Translations under genes and position numbers: made by a program
The notes under the pieces: generated by a model
Databases searched by the model: none
What the model saw: only the letters and a program-made list of their open reading frames with translations
Told to the model about the DNA's origin: nothing
In this document: positions 25,650 to 33,918 of the stretch, one piece after another
How positions within the stretch are numbered: position 1 is the first letter of the stretch
Layout of the letters: the number at the start of each line of letters is the position of its first letter
Assembly: GCF_021398735.1 (NCBI RefSeq)
Contig: NZ_CP090349.1
Location: forward strand, 1,742,501-1,806,500
Origin: Methylobacterium oryzae
GTDB lineage: Bacteria > Pseudomonadota > Alphaproteobacteria > Rhizobiales > Beijerinckiaceae
Length of the DNA stretch: 64,000 bases
Direction: 5' to 3'

Positions 25650-26158
25650 GCGCTGGCGCCCGCACGGTCGTCGCCCGGCCGCTGACGGCCGAGGCGTTCG
25701 CGCCGTTCGGCACGGTGATCGACGTCGCCGCGGTGGCGCCGCGGCCGATGAACGGCGGGATGGCGCGGCGCTTCCACGATCTGGCGGCGGTCGAGGTCGT
25801 GGGCGAGGGGTCGCGGGTGGTGATCGGGCTGGTCGAGGCGCAGCCCTACCCGGTGCCGCTGCGGCTCGGCCTGGTCGAGCGGCACCCGCTGGGCGCGCAG
25901 GCGTTCCTGCCGCTGAGCGTGGCGCCGTTCCTGGTGGTGGTCTGCCCGGACGCGGAGGGCCGTCCCGGCCCGCCCCAGGCCTTCGTGACGGCGCCGGGGC
26001 AGGGGGTCTGCTACGCGCGCAACACGTGGCACGGGGTGCTGACGCCCTACGGCCAGCCGCAGGACTTCGTGGTGGTCGACCGCGGCGGCCCGGGCGTGAA
26101 CCTCGAGGAACACACCTTCGAGGAACCCTGGACGGTGCATCTGCCCGGCCAGGACTGA
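25646..26158 (+). CDS. allA: Ureidoglycolate lyase
   Basis: This encodes 170 residues from a GTG at 25646 whose GTGA overlaps the stop of allE. The family core is present: PLTAEAFAPFGTVI at the start, then ARNTWHGVLTPYGQ with the conserved His, and FVVVDRGGPGVNLEEHTF near the end. The enzyme converts (S)-ureidoglycolate to glyoxylate and urea. Coupled translation with the previous gene supports a two-step ureide module. Confidence 0.88.
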   Translation: MSAGARTVVARPLTAEAFAPFGTVIDVAAVAPRPMNGGMARRFHDLAAVEVVGEGSRVVIGLVEAQPYPVPLRLGLVERHPLGAQAFLPLSVAPFLVVVCPDAEGRPGPPQAFVTAPGQGVCYARNTWHGVLTPYGQPQDFVVVDRGGPGVNLEEHTFEEPWTVHLPGQD

Positions 26159-26388
26159 GGCCGAGCGCGCCATCCGCGCCATCGTCGCGTCGCCACGGTC
26201 TCGCGCGGCCGGGGCCGCCTCCGGTCGCCCCGTATCAGCGGCGGCCGGATGCAATCATTCCCGGGGACGCGGCCGCGAAAGTCCGTTGACTGGCACCGGT
26301 CAGCGGCTATCGAGGCCGCAATCAGGAGTCCGCACCAACGCGGACCCGAGGAAACGTCGGGCCCCGCGCCCGCACCGGAAAGGCCGCC

Positions 26389-27423
26389 ATGTCCCCGTAC
26401 CGCACGCCCCTGTCCCGCCGCCGATTCCTGGCGACCGGCTCGACGGCCCTCATCGCCGGTACCGTGGCGGCACCGCACGTGGCGCGGGCGCAGAAGGCAG
26501 AATTCACGTACAAGTACGCCAACAACCTGCCCGACACGCATCCGATGAATATCCGCGCCCGCGAGATGGCGGAGGCGCTGCGCACGGAGACCGGCGGCCG
26601 GTTCGACCTCAAGATCTTCCCGACGAGCCAGCTCGGCTCCGACACCGACACGCTCAGCCAGCTGCGCTCGGGCAGCGTCGAGTTCTTCACGATGTCGCCG
26701 CTGATCCTCTCGACGCTGGTGCCGAACGCGTCGATCAACGGCATCGGCTACGCCTTCCCGAGCTACGACGCCGTCTGGCCGGCCATGGACGGCGAGCTCG
26801 GCGCCTGGGTCCGCCAGCAGATCGCCAAGGCCGGCCTCGTCGCCATGGAGAAGATCTGGGACAACGGCTACCGCCAGACCACCTCGTCGACCAAGCCGAT
26901 CGCCACGCCCGACGACTTCAAGGGCTTCCGGATCCGCGTCCCGGTCTCGCCGCTCTGGACCTCGATGTTCAAGGCCTTCGACGCGGCTCCCGCGTCGATC
27001 AACCTGAACGAGACCTACTCGGCCCTGCAGACCAAGATCGTCGAGGGCCAGGAGAACCCGCTGGCGGTGATCTCCACGACGAAGTTCTACGAGGTGCAGA
27101 AGTACTGCTCGCTCACCAACCACATGTGGGACGGGTACTGGTTCCTGGCGAACCGCCGCGCCTGGGAGCGCCTGCCGGCGGACCTGCGCGAGACGGTGGC
27201 CCGCCACATCAACGCCGCCGGCATGAAGGAGCGGGCGGACGTCGCCCAGCTCAACGCAAACCTGCAGGCGGACCTGTCGAAGAACGGGATGGTCTTCAAC
27301 AAGCCCGACCCGGAGCCCTTCCGCGACAAGCTGCGCAAGGCCGGTTTCTACGCCGAGTGGAAGGGCCGGTACGGCGACGAGGGCTGGTCGCTGCTCGAGA
27401 AGGCCTGCGGGAAGCTCACCTGA
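26389..27423 (+). CDS. TRAP transporter solute-binding protein (DctP family), Tat-exported
   Basis: This encodes 344 residues. The N-terminus SRRRFLATGSTALIAG is a twin-arginine signal and the cleavage region ends HVARAQ. The mature protein follows the DctP-type pattern: FTYKYANNLPDTHPMNIRAREMA, GGRFDLKIFPTSQLGSDTD, GFRIRVPVSPLW with the conserved Arg for carboxylate binding, and LQTKIVEGQENPL. It should capture an organic acid in the periplasm. The stop overlaps the start of an acyl-CoA ligase by one base. A fused TRAP permease lies 2 kb away on the other strand. Confidence 0.93.
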   Translation: MSPYRTPLSRRRFLATGSTALIAGTVAAPHVARAQKAEFTYKYANNLPDTHPMNIRAREMAEALRTETGGRFDLKIFPTSQLGSDTDTLSQLRSGSVEFFTMSPLILSTLVPNASINGIGYAFPSYDAVWPAMDGELGAWVRQQIAKAGLVAMEKIWDNGYRQTTSSTKPIATPDDFKGFRIRVPVSPLWTSMFKAFDAAPASINLNETYSALQTKIVEGQENPLAVISTTKFYEVQKYCSLTNHMWDGYWFLANRRAWERLPADLRETVARHINAAGMKERADVAQLNANLQADLSKNGMVFNKPDPEPFRDKLRKAGFYAEWKGRYGDEGWSLLEKACGKLT

Positions 27424-29060
27424 TGAGCGCCGCGGGGGCGCCGCGCGGCGGGGTCGCGCCGTGCTCCCGGCGGGTGATGAATCTCGCCCATTTCCTGCGC
27501 CGCGCCGCGCGCCGGTTTCCGGACGCGGTGGGGCTCGCCTGGGGCGCGCGGCGCTGGACCTGGGCCGAGCTCGACGCCCGGGTCGACGCGATGGCGGCGG
27601 CGCTCGCCGCCCGTGGTGTGACCAAGGGTGATCGCGTCCTGGTCCAGGCACGCAACAGCAACCAGCTGTTCGAGTCGATGTTCGTCTGCTTCCGGCTCGG
27701 CGCCGTCTGGGTGCCGGCCAATTTCCGGCAGACGCCTGCGGAGATCGCCTATCTCGCCCGTGCCAGCGGCGCCTCGACGCTGATCTGCGGCGCGGGTTTC
27801 CCGGAGCACGCCGCCGCGGTGCGCGAGGCCTGCCCGGATCTGGACCGCGTCGTGGCGATCGGCGACGCGGCCTTCGGGGCCGGCTACGACGCGCTCGTCG
27901 CCGACCATCTCGGCGCGGCCGCGCCCGTCGCCGATGTCGAGCACGACGATCCGTGCTGGTTCTTCTTCACTTCCGGCACGACGGGCCGCCCCAAGGCGGC
28001 GGTCCTGACCCACGGCCAGATGGCCTTCGTCATCACCAATCACCTCTGCGACCTGATGCCGGGCACGACGGAGGCCGACGCGTCCCTGGTCGTGGCGCCG
28101 CTCTCGCACGGCGCCGGCATCCACCAGCTCGCGCAGGTCGCGGCCGGCACCAAGACGGTGCTGACCGCGGGCGAGCGGCTCGATCCCGAGGAGGTCTGGG
28201 CTCTCATCGAGGCGTGGCGCGTCACGAATCTCTTCACCGTGCCGACCATCGTCAAGCTGCTGACTGAGCACCCCGCGGTGTCGACGCACGACCATTCCAG
28301 CCTGCGCCACGTCATCTACGCGGGCGCGCCGATGTACCGGGCGGACCAGCAGCACGCGCTGCGAGTGCTCGGGCCGGTGCTGGTGCAATACTTCGGCCTC
28401 GGCGAGGTGACGGGCAACATCACGGTGCTGCCGCCCCGCCTGCACGCGGCCGAGGACGGGCCGGACGTCAAGGTCGGCACCTGCGGATTCGAGCGCACCG
28501 GCATGCAGGTCCAGATCCAGGACATGCAGGGGCGCGAGTGCCCGCCGGGCGTCACCGGCGAGATCTGCGTCTGCGGCCCGGCCGTGTTCGCGGGCTACTA
28601 CGACAATCCGGAGGCCAACGCGGCGGCGTTCCGCGACGGCTGGTTCCGGACCGGCGATCTCGGCCATCTCGATTCCGAGGGCTTCCTGTTCATCACCGGC
28701 CGCGCCTCGGACATGTACATCTCCGGCGGCTCCAACGTGTATCCGCGCGAGATCGAGGAGAAGCTCCTCACGCATCCGGCGATCACCGAGGCCGCGATTC
28801 TCGGCGTCCCGGATCCCGGCTGGGGCGAGGTCGGCGTCGCGGTCTGCGTCGCCCGTCCCGGGGCCGCGGTGCAGGAGGGAGAGCTGATCGCGTGGCTGTC
28901 CGCGACTGTCGCTCGTTACAAGCTGCCTCGGCGCGTGTTCTTCTGGGAGGCCCTGCCGAAATCCGGCTACGGCAAGGTGACAAAGCGCGCGATCCGCGAG
29001 GGACTTGAGGCGCGGGGCGACCTGCCCCTCGCCGGGCAGGCGAGGCCGCAGGCCCGATAG
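27423..29060 (+). CDS. Acyl-CoA synthetase (AMP-forming)
   Basis: This encodes 545 residues from the ATG at 27423, which shares a base with the preceding stop. A second in-frame start at 27477 (MNLAHFLRRAARRFPD) is also possible. ANL-superfamily motifs are intact: FFFTSGTTGRPKAAVLTHGQ (P-loop), YFGLGEVTGNI, WFRTGDLGHLD and GRASDMYISGGSNVYPREIE, with a conserved lysine near the end (SGYGKVTKRAIRE). It activates a carboxylic acid to its CoA ester. Coupling to a TRAP binding protein suggests uptake and activation of the same acid, perhaps aromatic or short-chain, but the substrate cannot be read from sequence. Confidence 0.92.
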   Translation: MSAAGAPRGGVAPCSRRVMNLAHFLRRAARRFPDAVGLAWGARRWTWAELDARVDAMAAALAARGVTKGDRVLVQARNSNQLFESMFVCFRLGAVWVPANFRQTPAEIAYLARASGASTLICGAGFPEHAAAVREACPDLDRVVAIGDAAFGAGYDALVADHLGAAAPVADVEHDDPCWFFFTSGTTGRPKAAVLTHGQMAFVITNHLCDLMPGTTEADASLVVAPLSHGAGIHQLAQVAAGTKTVLTAGERLDPEEVWALIEAWRVTNLFTVPTIVKLLTEHPAVSTHDHSSLRHVIYAGAPMYRADQQHALRVLGPVLVQYFGLGEVTGNITVLPPRLHAAEDGPDVKVGTCGFERTGMQVQIQDMQGRECPPGVTGEICVCGPAVFAGYYDNPEANAAAFRDGWFRTGDLGHLDSEGFLFITGRASDMYISGGSNVYPREIEEKLLTHPAITEAAILGVPDPGWGEVGVAVCVARPGAAVQEGELIAWLSATVARYKLPRRVFFWEALPKSGYGKVTKRAIREGLEARGDLPLAGQARPQAR

Positions 29061-29431
29061 GGCTGTCGCGATCCCATCCGGTTGATGCGGCATCCCGTCT
29101 TTGCGAGCGGAGCGAAGCAATCCAGTCAGCGCCACGATCTCAGTGGACGCGCCGCCCTGGATCGCTTCAATTCGCTCTCGAGGACGCCAGCGGCGGAATC
29201 GGCCTCCATATGCGGGATGCAGTTTCAGGGAGTCGCATCGACCTAAGGGGGTCCGACCGGTGGCAGGCATTCCGAGCGGAAAGTCGGGCCGGTCCACATC
29301 CCTCCGCGCACATCATGATCTCGTTGCATGACAGCTCCGAGATGCAGACCCTGACATGTCCCCGGAGCTGCGCGCATATTGCAGTGCAGCACGCCGGGCC
29401 CCCGCCCGGCCACGATCGGGATCTCGGCACG
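29061..29431. other. Intergenic region with a dispersed inverted repeat
   Basis: Between the acyl-CoA ligase and the small frame at 29432 no gene is supported. It contains the imperfect inverted repeat at 29104-29180. The rest appears non-coding in both directions. Confidence 0.5.
29104..29180. repeat. REP-like imperfect palindrome
   Basis: The left arm (29104-29125, CGAGCGGAGCGAAGCAATCC plus two bases) pairs imperfectly with the right arm (29157-29180, CTGGATCGCTTCAATTCGCT plus four bases), with about 30 bases between. The phrase GCGAGCGGAGCGAAGCAATCC is typical of short dispersed repeats in alphaproteobacterial genomes. Only one copy is seen in this window. Confidence 0.6.
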
Positions 29432-29551
29432 ATGACCACCCTCGCGAATCTCGTCAGCCGGCTCGAGGGTGCAGTGCGGCGCGCCGCGGCCGAACGCTAC
29501 GCCGAGCAGCGCGAGCGGATCGCGCGGACCGGCGGCGCCGGCATGATCTGA
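29432..29551 (+). CDS. Possible 39-residue basic protein
   Basis: A short frame starts at the ATG at 29432. Its first half is an amphipathic helix (TTLANLVSRLEGAVRRAAAERYAEQRERI), which is plausible for a small protein. The ribosome binding site is weak and no family is recognised. It lies between two convergent gene groups. Confidence 0.35.
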   Translation: MTTLANLVSRLEGAVRRAAAERYAEQRERIARTGGAGMI

Positions 29552-29583
29552 TCGCGCGCGGCGCGTCCCCGCGGTGGAGATCG

Positions 29584-31476
29584 TCAGAGGAAGCCGATCG
29601 AGAACCAGGGGACGAGGATGATGGCGAGCAGCCCGATCAGCAGGGCCACGATGTAGCCGACGATCGGGCGCATCCCGGCATCGGGATGGATCCGGCTGAT
29701 GGCGCAGGCGGCGTAATAGCCGACGCCGAAGGGCGGGGCGAACAGGCCGATGCCCATCGCGAGGATGACCACCATGGCGTAGTGGACCTCGTGGACCGCG
29801 ACTGCCCGCGCGATCGGGAACAGCAGCGGCCCGAACAGCACGATCGCCGGGATGCCCTCCAGCACCGAGCCCAGGATGATGAAGGCGAAGGCCGAGACGA
29901 ACAGGAACCCGAGCGCGCCGCCCGGGAGGCTCTTCATCACCTCGGCGAGCGTCTGCGAGAAGCCCGACTGCGTCAGCGCCCAGGCCATCCCGGTGGCCGC
30001 GCCGATGATCAGCAGGATCGCCCCCGACAGGGTCGCGGTGGTCACCAGCATCGGGTAGAGCCGCCGCCACTCGAACTGACGGTAGATCAGCAGGCCGGCC
30101 AGCGCCGCGTAGACGATGCCGATGGTCGAGACCTCGGTGGCGGTGGCGATGCCCTCGACCACGGCGAAGCGGATCACGAAGGGCAGCGCGAGTGCCGGGA
30201 TCGCCACCAGGAAGGCGCGACCGATGACCCGGCCGGACGGCCTGGCGACGTGGCTCAGGTCCTCGCGGCGGTAGCGCCACCAGACCAGCGCGCACAGCGT
30301 CGCGGCGAGGACGAGGCCAGGCATCAGGCCGCCGGTGAACAGCGCGGTGATCGACACGCCGGTGACCGAGCCGATGGTGATCAGCACGATCGAGGGCGGG
30401 ATCGTCTCGGTCTGCGCGCCGGTGGTGGCGAGCAGGGCGACCAGATCGCCCTCCTTGGCGCCGCGGGCCTTCATCTCGGGGAACAGCACGGGGGCGACGG
30501 CGGCCATGTCGGCGGCCTTGGAGCCGGAGATGCCCGAGACGAGGTACATGGCCCCGACCAGCACGTAGTGCAGGCCGCCGCGGACGTGACCGAGCAGCGA
30601 GGCCAGGAAGCCGACCATGGCTTTCGCCATGCCGGTCATCTCGATCAGCAGGCCGAGGAACACGAACAGCGGCACCGCGAGCAGGATGAGGTGGCTCATG
30701 CCCTCGTCCATGCGGCCGACCACCACCATGGAGGGCGCGTCGGTGGTCAGCGTGATGTAGGCGAAGGTCGACAGGCCGAACGCGAAGGCGATCGGCACGC
30801 CGGAGAAGACCAGCGCGCCGACGCCGACGACGAAGAACAGCAGCAGGTTGAGGTTCCCGAGGTTGGCGAGCCACGGCTGCAGCGCCAGGAGCGCGGCGGC
30901 AACACCGCCCCCCAGGATCAGCGCCCCCACGGTCAGTTTCCAGTCGGCGGTCTCCAGGAGTCGGATCAGCGCCACGATCAGCATGAGGCCGAGGCCGATC
31001 GGCAGGGCGGCGGCGCGCCACGCGTTGTTCAGCTCCAGCGCCGGCGTCTGCACGAAGGTCTCCTCGCTGGCGAACTCGAAGGCCGGCTCCAGCAGCAGGG
31101 CGACGAAGATCAGGCCGGCGACCAGGGCGACCGTCTCCAGGAAGGCGCGCAGGCGCGGGCCGCTCATGGCCACGAAAGCGGTCATGCGCATGTGCTCGGC
31201 GCGCCGGAAGGCGACCACGGCGCCGAGCATGGCGAGCCACAGGAACAAGATCGAGGCGAGCTCGTCCGACCAGATGATGGGATCGCGGAACACGTAGCGG
31301 CTGACGACACCGCTGAGCAGAACCGCGATCTCGGCCAGGACGAGCAGTGCCGCCGGGATCTCCACGAGGTGGCCGAGCCCGGCATCCACCCGGCGCAGCC
31401 AGCCCCGGGCGCGCAGCGGCGGTCCCGAAAATTCAATCCCCGCCGTCGACTCGACGGCCGCAACATCGATCTGCAT
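29584..31476 (-). CDS. TRAP transporter fused permease (DctQM)
   Basis: This encodes 630 residues from the ATG at 31476, with a strong GGAGGGG site before it. The N-terminal 190 residues form the small DctQ-type subunit with four membrane helices (SGVVSRYVFRDPIIWSDELA is the signature). The C-terminal 430 residues form the large DctM-type subunit with about twelve helices and motifs VPLFVFLGLLIEMTGMAKAM and GISGSKAADMAAVAP. A fused QM protein is a known variant. It is likely to work with the DctP-type protein at 26389-27423, although that gene is on the opposite strand and converges on it. Confidence 0.92.
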   Translation of the reverse strand: MQIDVAAVESTAGIEFSGPPLRARGWLRRVDAGLGHLVEIPAALLVLAEIAVLLSGVVSRYVFRDPIIWSDELASILFLWLAMLGAVVAFRRAEHMRMTAFVAMSGPRLRAFLETVALVAGLIFVALLLEPAFEFASEETFVQTPALELNNAWRAAALPIGLGLMLIVALIRLLETADWKLTVGALILGGGVAAALLALQPWLANLGNLNLLLFFVVGVGALVFSGVPIAFAFGLSTFAYITLTTDAPSMVVVGRMDEGMSHLILLAVPLFVFLGLLIEMTGMAKAMVGFLASLLGHVRGGLHYVLVGAMYLVSGISGSKAADMAAVAPVLFPEMKARGAKEGDLVALLATTGAQTETIPPSIVLITIGSVTGVSITALFTGGLMPGLVLAATLCALVWWRYRREDLSHVARPSGRVIGRAFLVAIPALALPFVIRFAVVEGIATATEVSTIGIVYAALAGLLIYRQFEWRRLYPMLVTTATLSGAILLIIGAATGMAWALTQSGFSQTLAEVMKSLPGGALGFLFVSAFAFIILGSVLEGIPAIVLFGPLLFPIARAVAVHEVHYAMVVILAMGIGLFAPPFGVGYYAACAISRIHPDAGMRPIVGYIVALLIGLLAIILVPWFSIGFL

Positions 31477-32228
31477 GGCGCCCCTCCGTCGGGGCCGCTC
31501 CCGATGCCGCTGGCGGCGGGATCGACCCCACATGCGTCTTCGCGTGTGTCTTGCGGTGCGTCTCGGCGCGCCTTCGTTCTCCGATACCGTTATCCGATCC
31601 TGCGGAAAACGGTCCCGGTCAGTTTGCCCGACGCATCTTCACGATGCGACCGCGCCCCATCGCCGTACTTCGTTTTCCAGTCCTTGTGGAATCTCTGCCG
31701 TTCAGCGGCGCGCGAATCCGCGCCAGCAGGTCGGCCGGCTCGCGGATGCGGGCCGCCCGAGCGGGTCGCGGAGCGGCGTGACAGTTTCCTAACCCAGCGG
31801 CATCCGCATTAAATTTTCGCCGCGGGGTGATCCTGAGACGTTGTCGGCGTCGAACGCGTCGGTGATGAGGTGGGCATAGTCCATGCGGGCGGCGACCCGC
31901 ACCCCGAAATCCGGATGGGCGCTCAGGAATCGCGCCGGCCGCAGCGCCACGAGGTCGGAGGCGCGGTTCGACTCGGCGGAGGCGCGCCCGACATGGTCGC
32001 GCAACGCCTATCCCGCAGGGGTCCGCGGGATGCCCTGACCCACCTGCTCGAACAGAACGACGCCCAGCGTCTCTTCCGTCCTGCGCGATGCCTGACTGAC
32101 TGCGCTCGGGGGAGAGGTTGGACGGCGGAGAGGGGTACGGACGGCCTCATCCGGAACAGGATAGGCCGCGACCGGTGCCGCTGGGATCGGGCCCGGGCCG
32201 GCGATACGCCGGTCGCGGCGCGCCGAGA
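31477..32228. other. Long intergenic region, no supported gene
   Basis: About 750 bases follow the start of the TRAP permease. Frames here either need a TTG start without a ribosome binding site (31789-32004, minus) or are shadows. I see no repeat, terminator or RNA gene. It probably contains the TRAP permease promoter near 31500-31620, and may hold the remains of a decayed gene. Confidence 0.45.
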
Positions 32229-32516
32229 TCAGGCCGACCGGTGGCCGCGGACCCGGACCGGCGCGGCGACCGGGACGATCTTGCCCTGCTGGGCAACCTC
32301 GCAGAGGACCGCCACCATCGCGTCGGCCTGCGTCTCGAGGTCGGGCGGCCCGACATCGTCGCGCGTGTTACGCCAGGCGATGAAGATGCAGGCCAGGATG
32401 GCCGACGCGCTGGCTGCCAGGGGTGCGATGATCAGCGCGGCGAGGGCGCTCACCGGCGCCAGGATCGTGGCTGTCGCGAGACCGCTGACGATGGCTGCGG
32501 CTATCAAGACGATCAT
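32229..32516 (-). CDS. Small membrane protein with two transmembrane helices
   Basis: This encodes 95 residues from the ATG at 32516, preceded by a GAGG site. Residues 1-20 and 24-47 form two hydrophobic helices (MIVLIAAAIVSGLATATILA and the following Ala/Leu/Ile-rich stretch). The rest is a soluble tail with an amphipathic DLETQADAMVAVLCEVAQQG segment. No family is recognised. Confidence 0.6.
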   Translation of the reverse strand: MIVLIAAAIVSGLATATILAPVSALAALIIAPLAASASAILACIFIAWRNTRDDVGPPDLETQADAMVAVLCEVAQQGKIVPVAAPVRVRGHRSA

Positions 32517-32979
32517 CGGAGCCTCGCCCGATCTGCGTGGCCGGATCCCGTGCCCGTCCACCGTCCTAGGATCACGTCACAAAGGTTTACGCTTCGTTAA
32601 CGGGAAGCTTCCATCCGCTAATTCCGTGGCAGCTGTCCCGCCGATTGCTTGACGATCGCCCGTTCAGCGCCCGCGAGGACAGGTCGGGGCGCGGATTCGT
32701 GCCCCCGGCTCCGGTCAGCCGGGTCGCGCAACACGACGAGCTGCGCCGTGGTCGGCCCGATCGCGGACGCCGGCACGCCGGTGGCGCGGACTGTGCGGAG
32801 ACTGTTCACGCCTTCGTGAGGTTACGCGCTGCAATCCGCTCGCGCAGCGTGTCGACCACATGCCCAGATGTGTTCAAACTGATACGATCGGATCAGGCCT
32901 AGTACAGGGCGATCCCTTGCTGCTCAGGGTTGGGCAATGATAGCCCTTGCGCGCCCGGCGTGTAGGAATTCTGTCTCCA
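32517..32979. other. Intergenic region, no supported gene
   Basis: These 460 bases separate the small membrane gene and the small protein at 32980. The segment near 32880-32960 is less GC-rich and may contain the promoter of the plus-strand gene. No terminator or repeat is evident. Confidence 0.45.
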
Positions 32980-33210
32980 ATGGCCATCGATGTTCGAGCT
33001 GTCGCGCGCCTGCGCGAGATCGCAGCCGTCATTGGCTGTCCGGTCGAGGCCTTCTACGGACCGGATGGCGAGGCCGTCGACCTCGGCATGACGCACGAAC
33101 TCTTTCACCTCTGGCACGCGATACAGGATCCGAATGCGCGTCAGCGGGTCCTGAACAGCGCGCGGCGTGAGGCTCTCGGCGACGCGGTCCCCGGGACGGC
33201 CGCCGAATAG
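32980..33210 (+). CDS. Small protein like the C-terminus of XRE regulators, copy 1
   Basis: This encodes 76 residues from the ATG at 32980. The sequence LREIAAVIGCPVEAFYGPDGEA followed by HELFHLWHAIQDPNARQRVLNSARRE resembles the C-terminal part of XRE-family regulators, where a helix pair ends in an FF/FY-containing turn and a DP-x-x-R-x-x-L helix, but the DNA-binding helix-turn-helix itself is absent. A related protein is encoded at 40759-41001. Such proteins may act as partners or inhibitors of full-length regulators, which is inference. Confidence 0.65.
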   Translation: MAIDVRAVARLREIAAVIGCPVEAFYGPDGEAVDLGMTHELFHLWHAIQDPNARQRVLNSARREALGDAVPGTAAE

Positions 33211-33221
33211 CCGCCGCGCCG

Positions 33222-33362
33222 TCAGCGCCCCTGTGCGATCCAGCCCAGGACCGTCGCGCAGCGCTCGGCCTGCTCGCGGGTCAATCCCGACGCGACGGCG
33301 GCGCCGTTGCGGTAGACCACGAAGGTCCCGTCGTCGGTCGCGCGGATCTTGACGGACGCCAT
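33222..33362 (-). CDS. 46-residue small protein
   Basis: This starts at the ATG at 33362, which shares one base with the stop of the preceding gene (TGATG). The protein is a compact alpha/beta-looking unit (VKIRATDDGTFVVYRNG then SGLTREQAERCATVLGWIAQ). It has no membrane segment. The tight junction with the 81-residue gene upstream suggests the two are co-translated. No family is recognised. Confidence 0.6.
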   Translation of the reverse strand: MASVKIRATDDGTFVVYRNGAAVASGLTREQAERCATVLGWIAQGR

Positions 33363-33607
33363 CACTCGGCTCCCGACGTGAGAGCCCGAAGCTGGGAGAG
33401 GCCGGCCGCGGTGATCTGCCAGACCGCCACTGGACCACCCGGATCCTCGAGCGGGTCGATCCGCCGGAGATGGCCGGTGCTCTCGAGCGCCGTCAGTCGG
33501 CTGTGGTCGCCGGGCCAGGACGCGTCCGCCCTCTGACGGATCGTGATCTGGTAATCCCGTGCCTCCGCTGCCTTGTTGAGGAGACGGCGCTGGTGGTTCA
33601 CTCGCAT
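33362..33607 (-). CDS. Small winged-helix-like protein
   Basis: This encodes 81 residues from the ATG at 33607, five bases after a GGAG site. The order of helices followed by a hairpin (DHSRLTALESTGHLRRIDP, then VAVWQITAAGLSQLRAL) looks like a winged helix, typical of small DNA-binding or protein-interaction modules. It is directly followed by the 46-residue gene. The function is unknown. Confidence 0.6.
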   Translation of the reverse strand: MRVNHQRRLLNKAAEARDYQITIRQRADASWPGDHSRLTALESTGHLRRIDPLEDPGGPVAVWQITAAGLSQLRALTSGAE

Positions 33608-33918
33608 CGGCACTCCGGCTCAGCTCGGGTCGGTACGCAGTAACTACGGACAGGCTGGCCGATACGGTTAAGCTTGGCAACCCCGCGGTCGCAACGGGCT
33701 CTGGATCGTCCTGTTCAGAGGGCGGGCGGCGGGAGCTTCGGATCACCGGCGCGGAGCCGCCCTGCCGCGTCGATCCTGCGCGGCGCTCCCTCGAGCCGGG
33801 GCGGTTGCCGGCGCGACGTCGGTTTCGGATGCCGGGCTCCACGATCGCGGGCGCGGACATAGTGAAAGGCCGACCGGGTTGCCCCGGCCGGCCTCTGTCG
33901 CTTCGCGGTGCGTGTCGC
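33608..33918. other. Intergenic region downstream of flagellin B
   Basis: This region contains the hairpin at 33867-33894, after the flagellin stop, and the 14-base segment next to the stop that is shared with flagellin A. No gene is supported. Confidence 0.5.
33867..33894 (-). terminator. Hairpin downstream of flagellin B
   Basis: This is a 12-base-pair stem with one mismatch and a 4-base loop (AGGCCGACCGGG / CCCGGCCGGCCT), 25 bases after the flagellin stop. On the flagellin strand it ends in CCTTTCAC, a short U-rich tail. It is a plausible intrinsic terminator. Confidence 0.65.

Noticed and set aside
29356..31812. An 818-codon plus-strand frame
   Set aside because: It is antisense to the TRAP permease, very rich in Arg, Asp and Gln, and has no domain.
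31789..32004. Minus-strand 71-codon frame
   Set aside because: It needs a TTG start without a ribosome binding site and matches no family.
31870..32652. Plus-strand 260-codon frame
   Set aside because: It overlaps the reverse-strand small membrane gene and lacks a start signal or domain.
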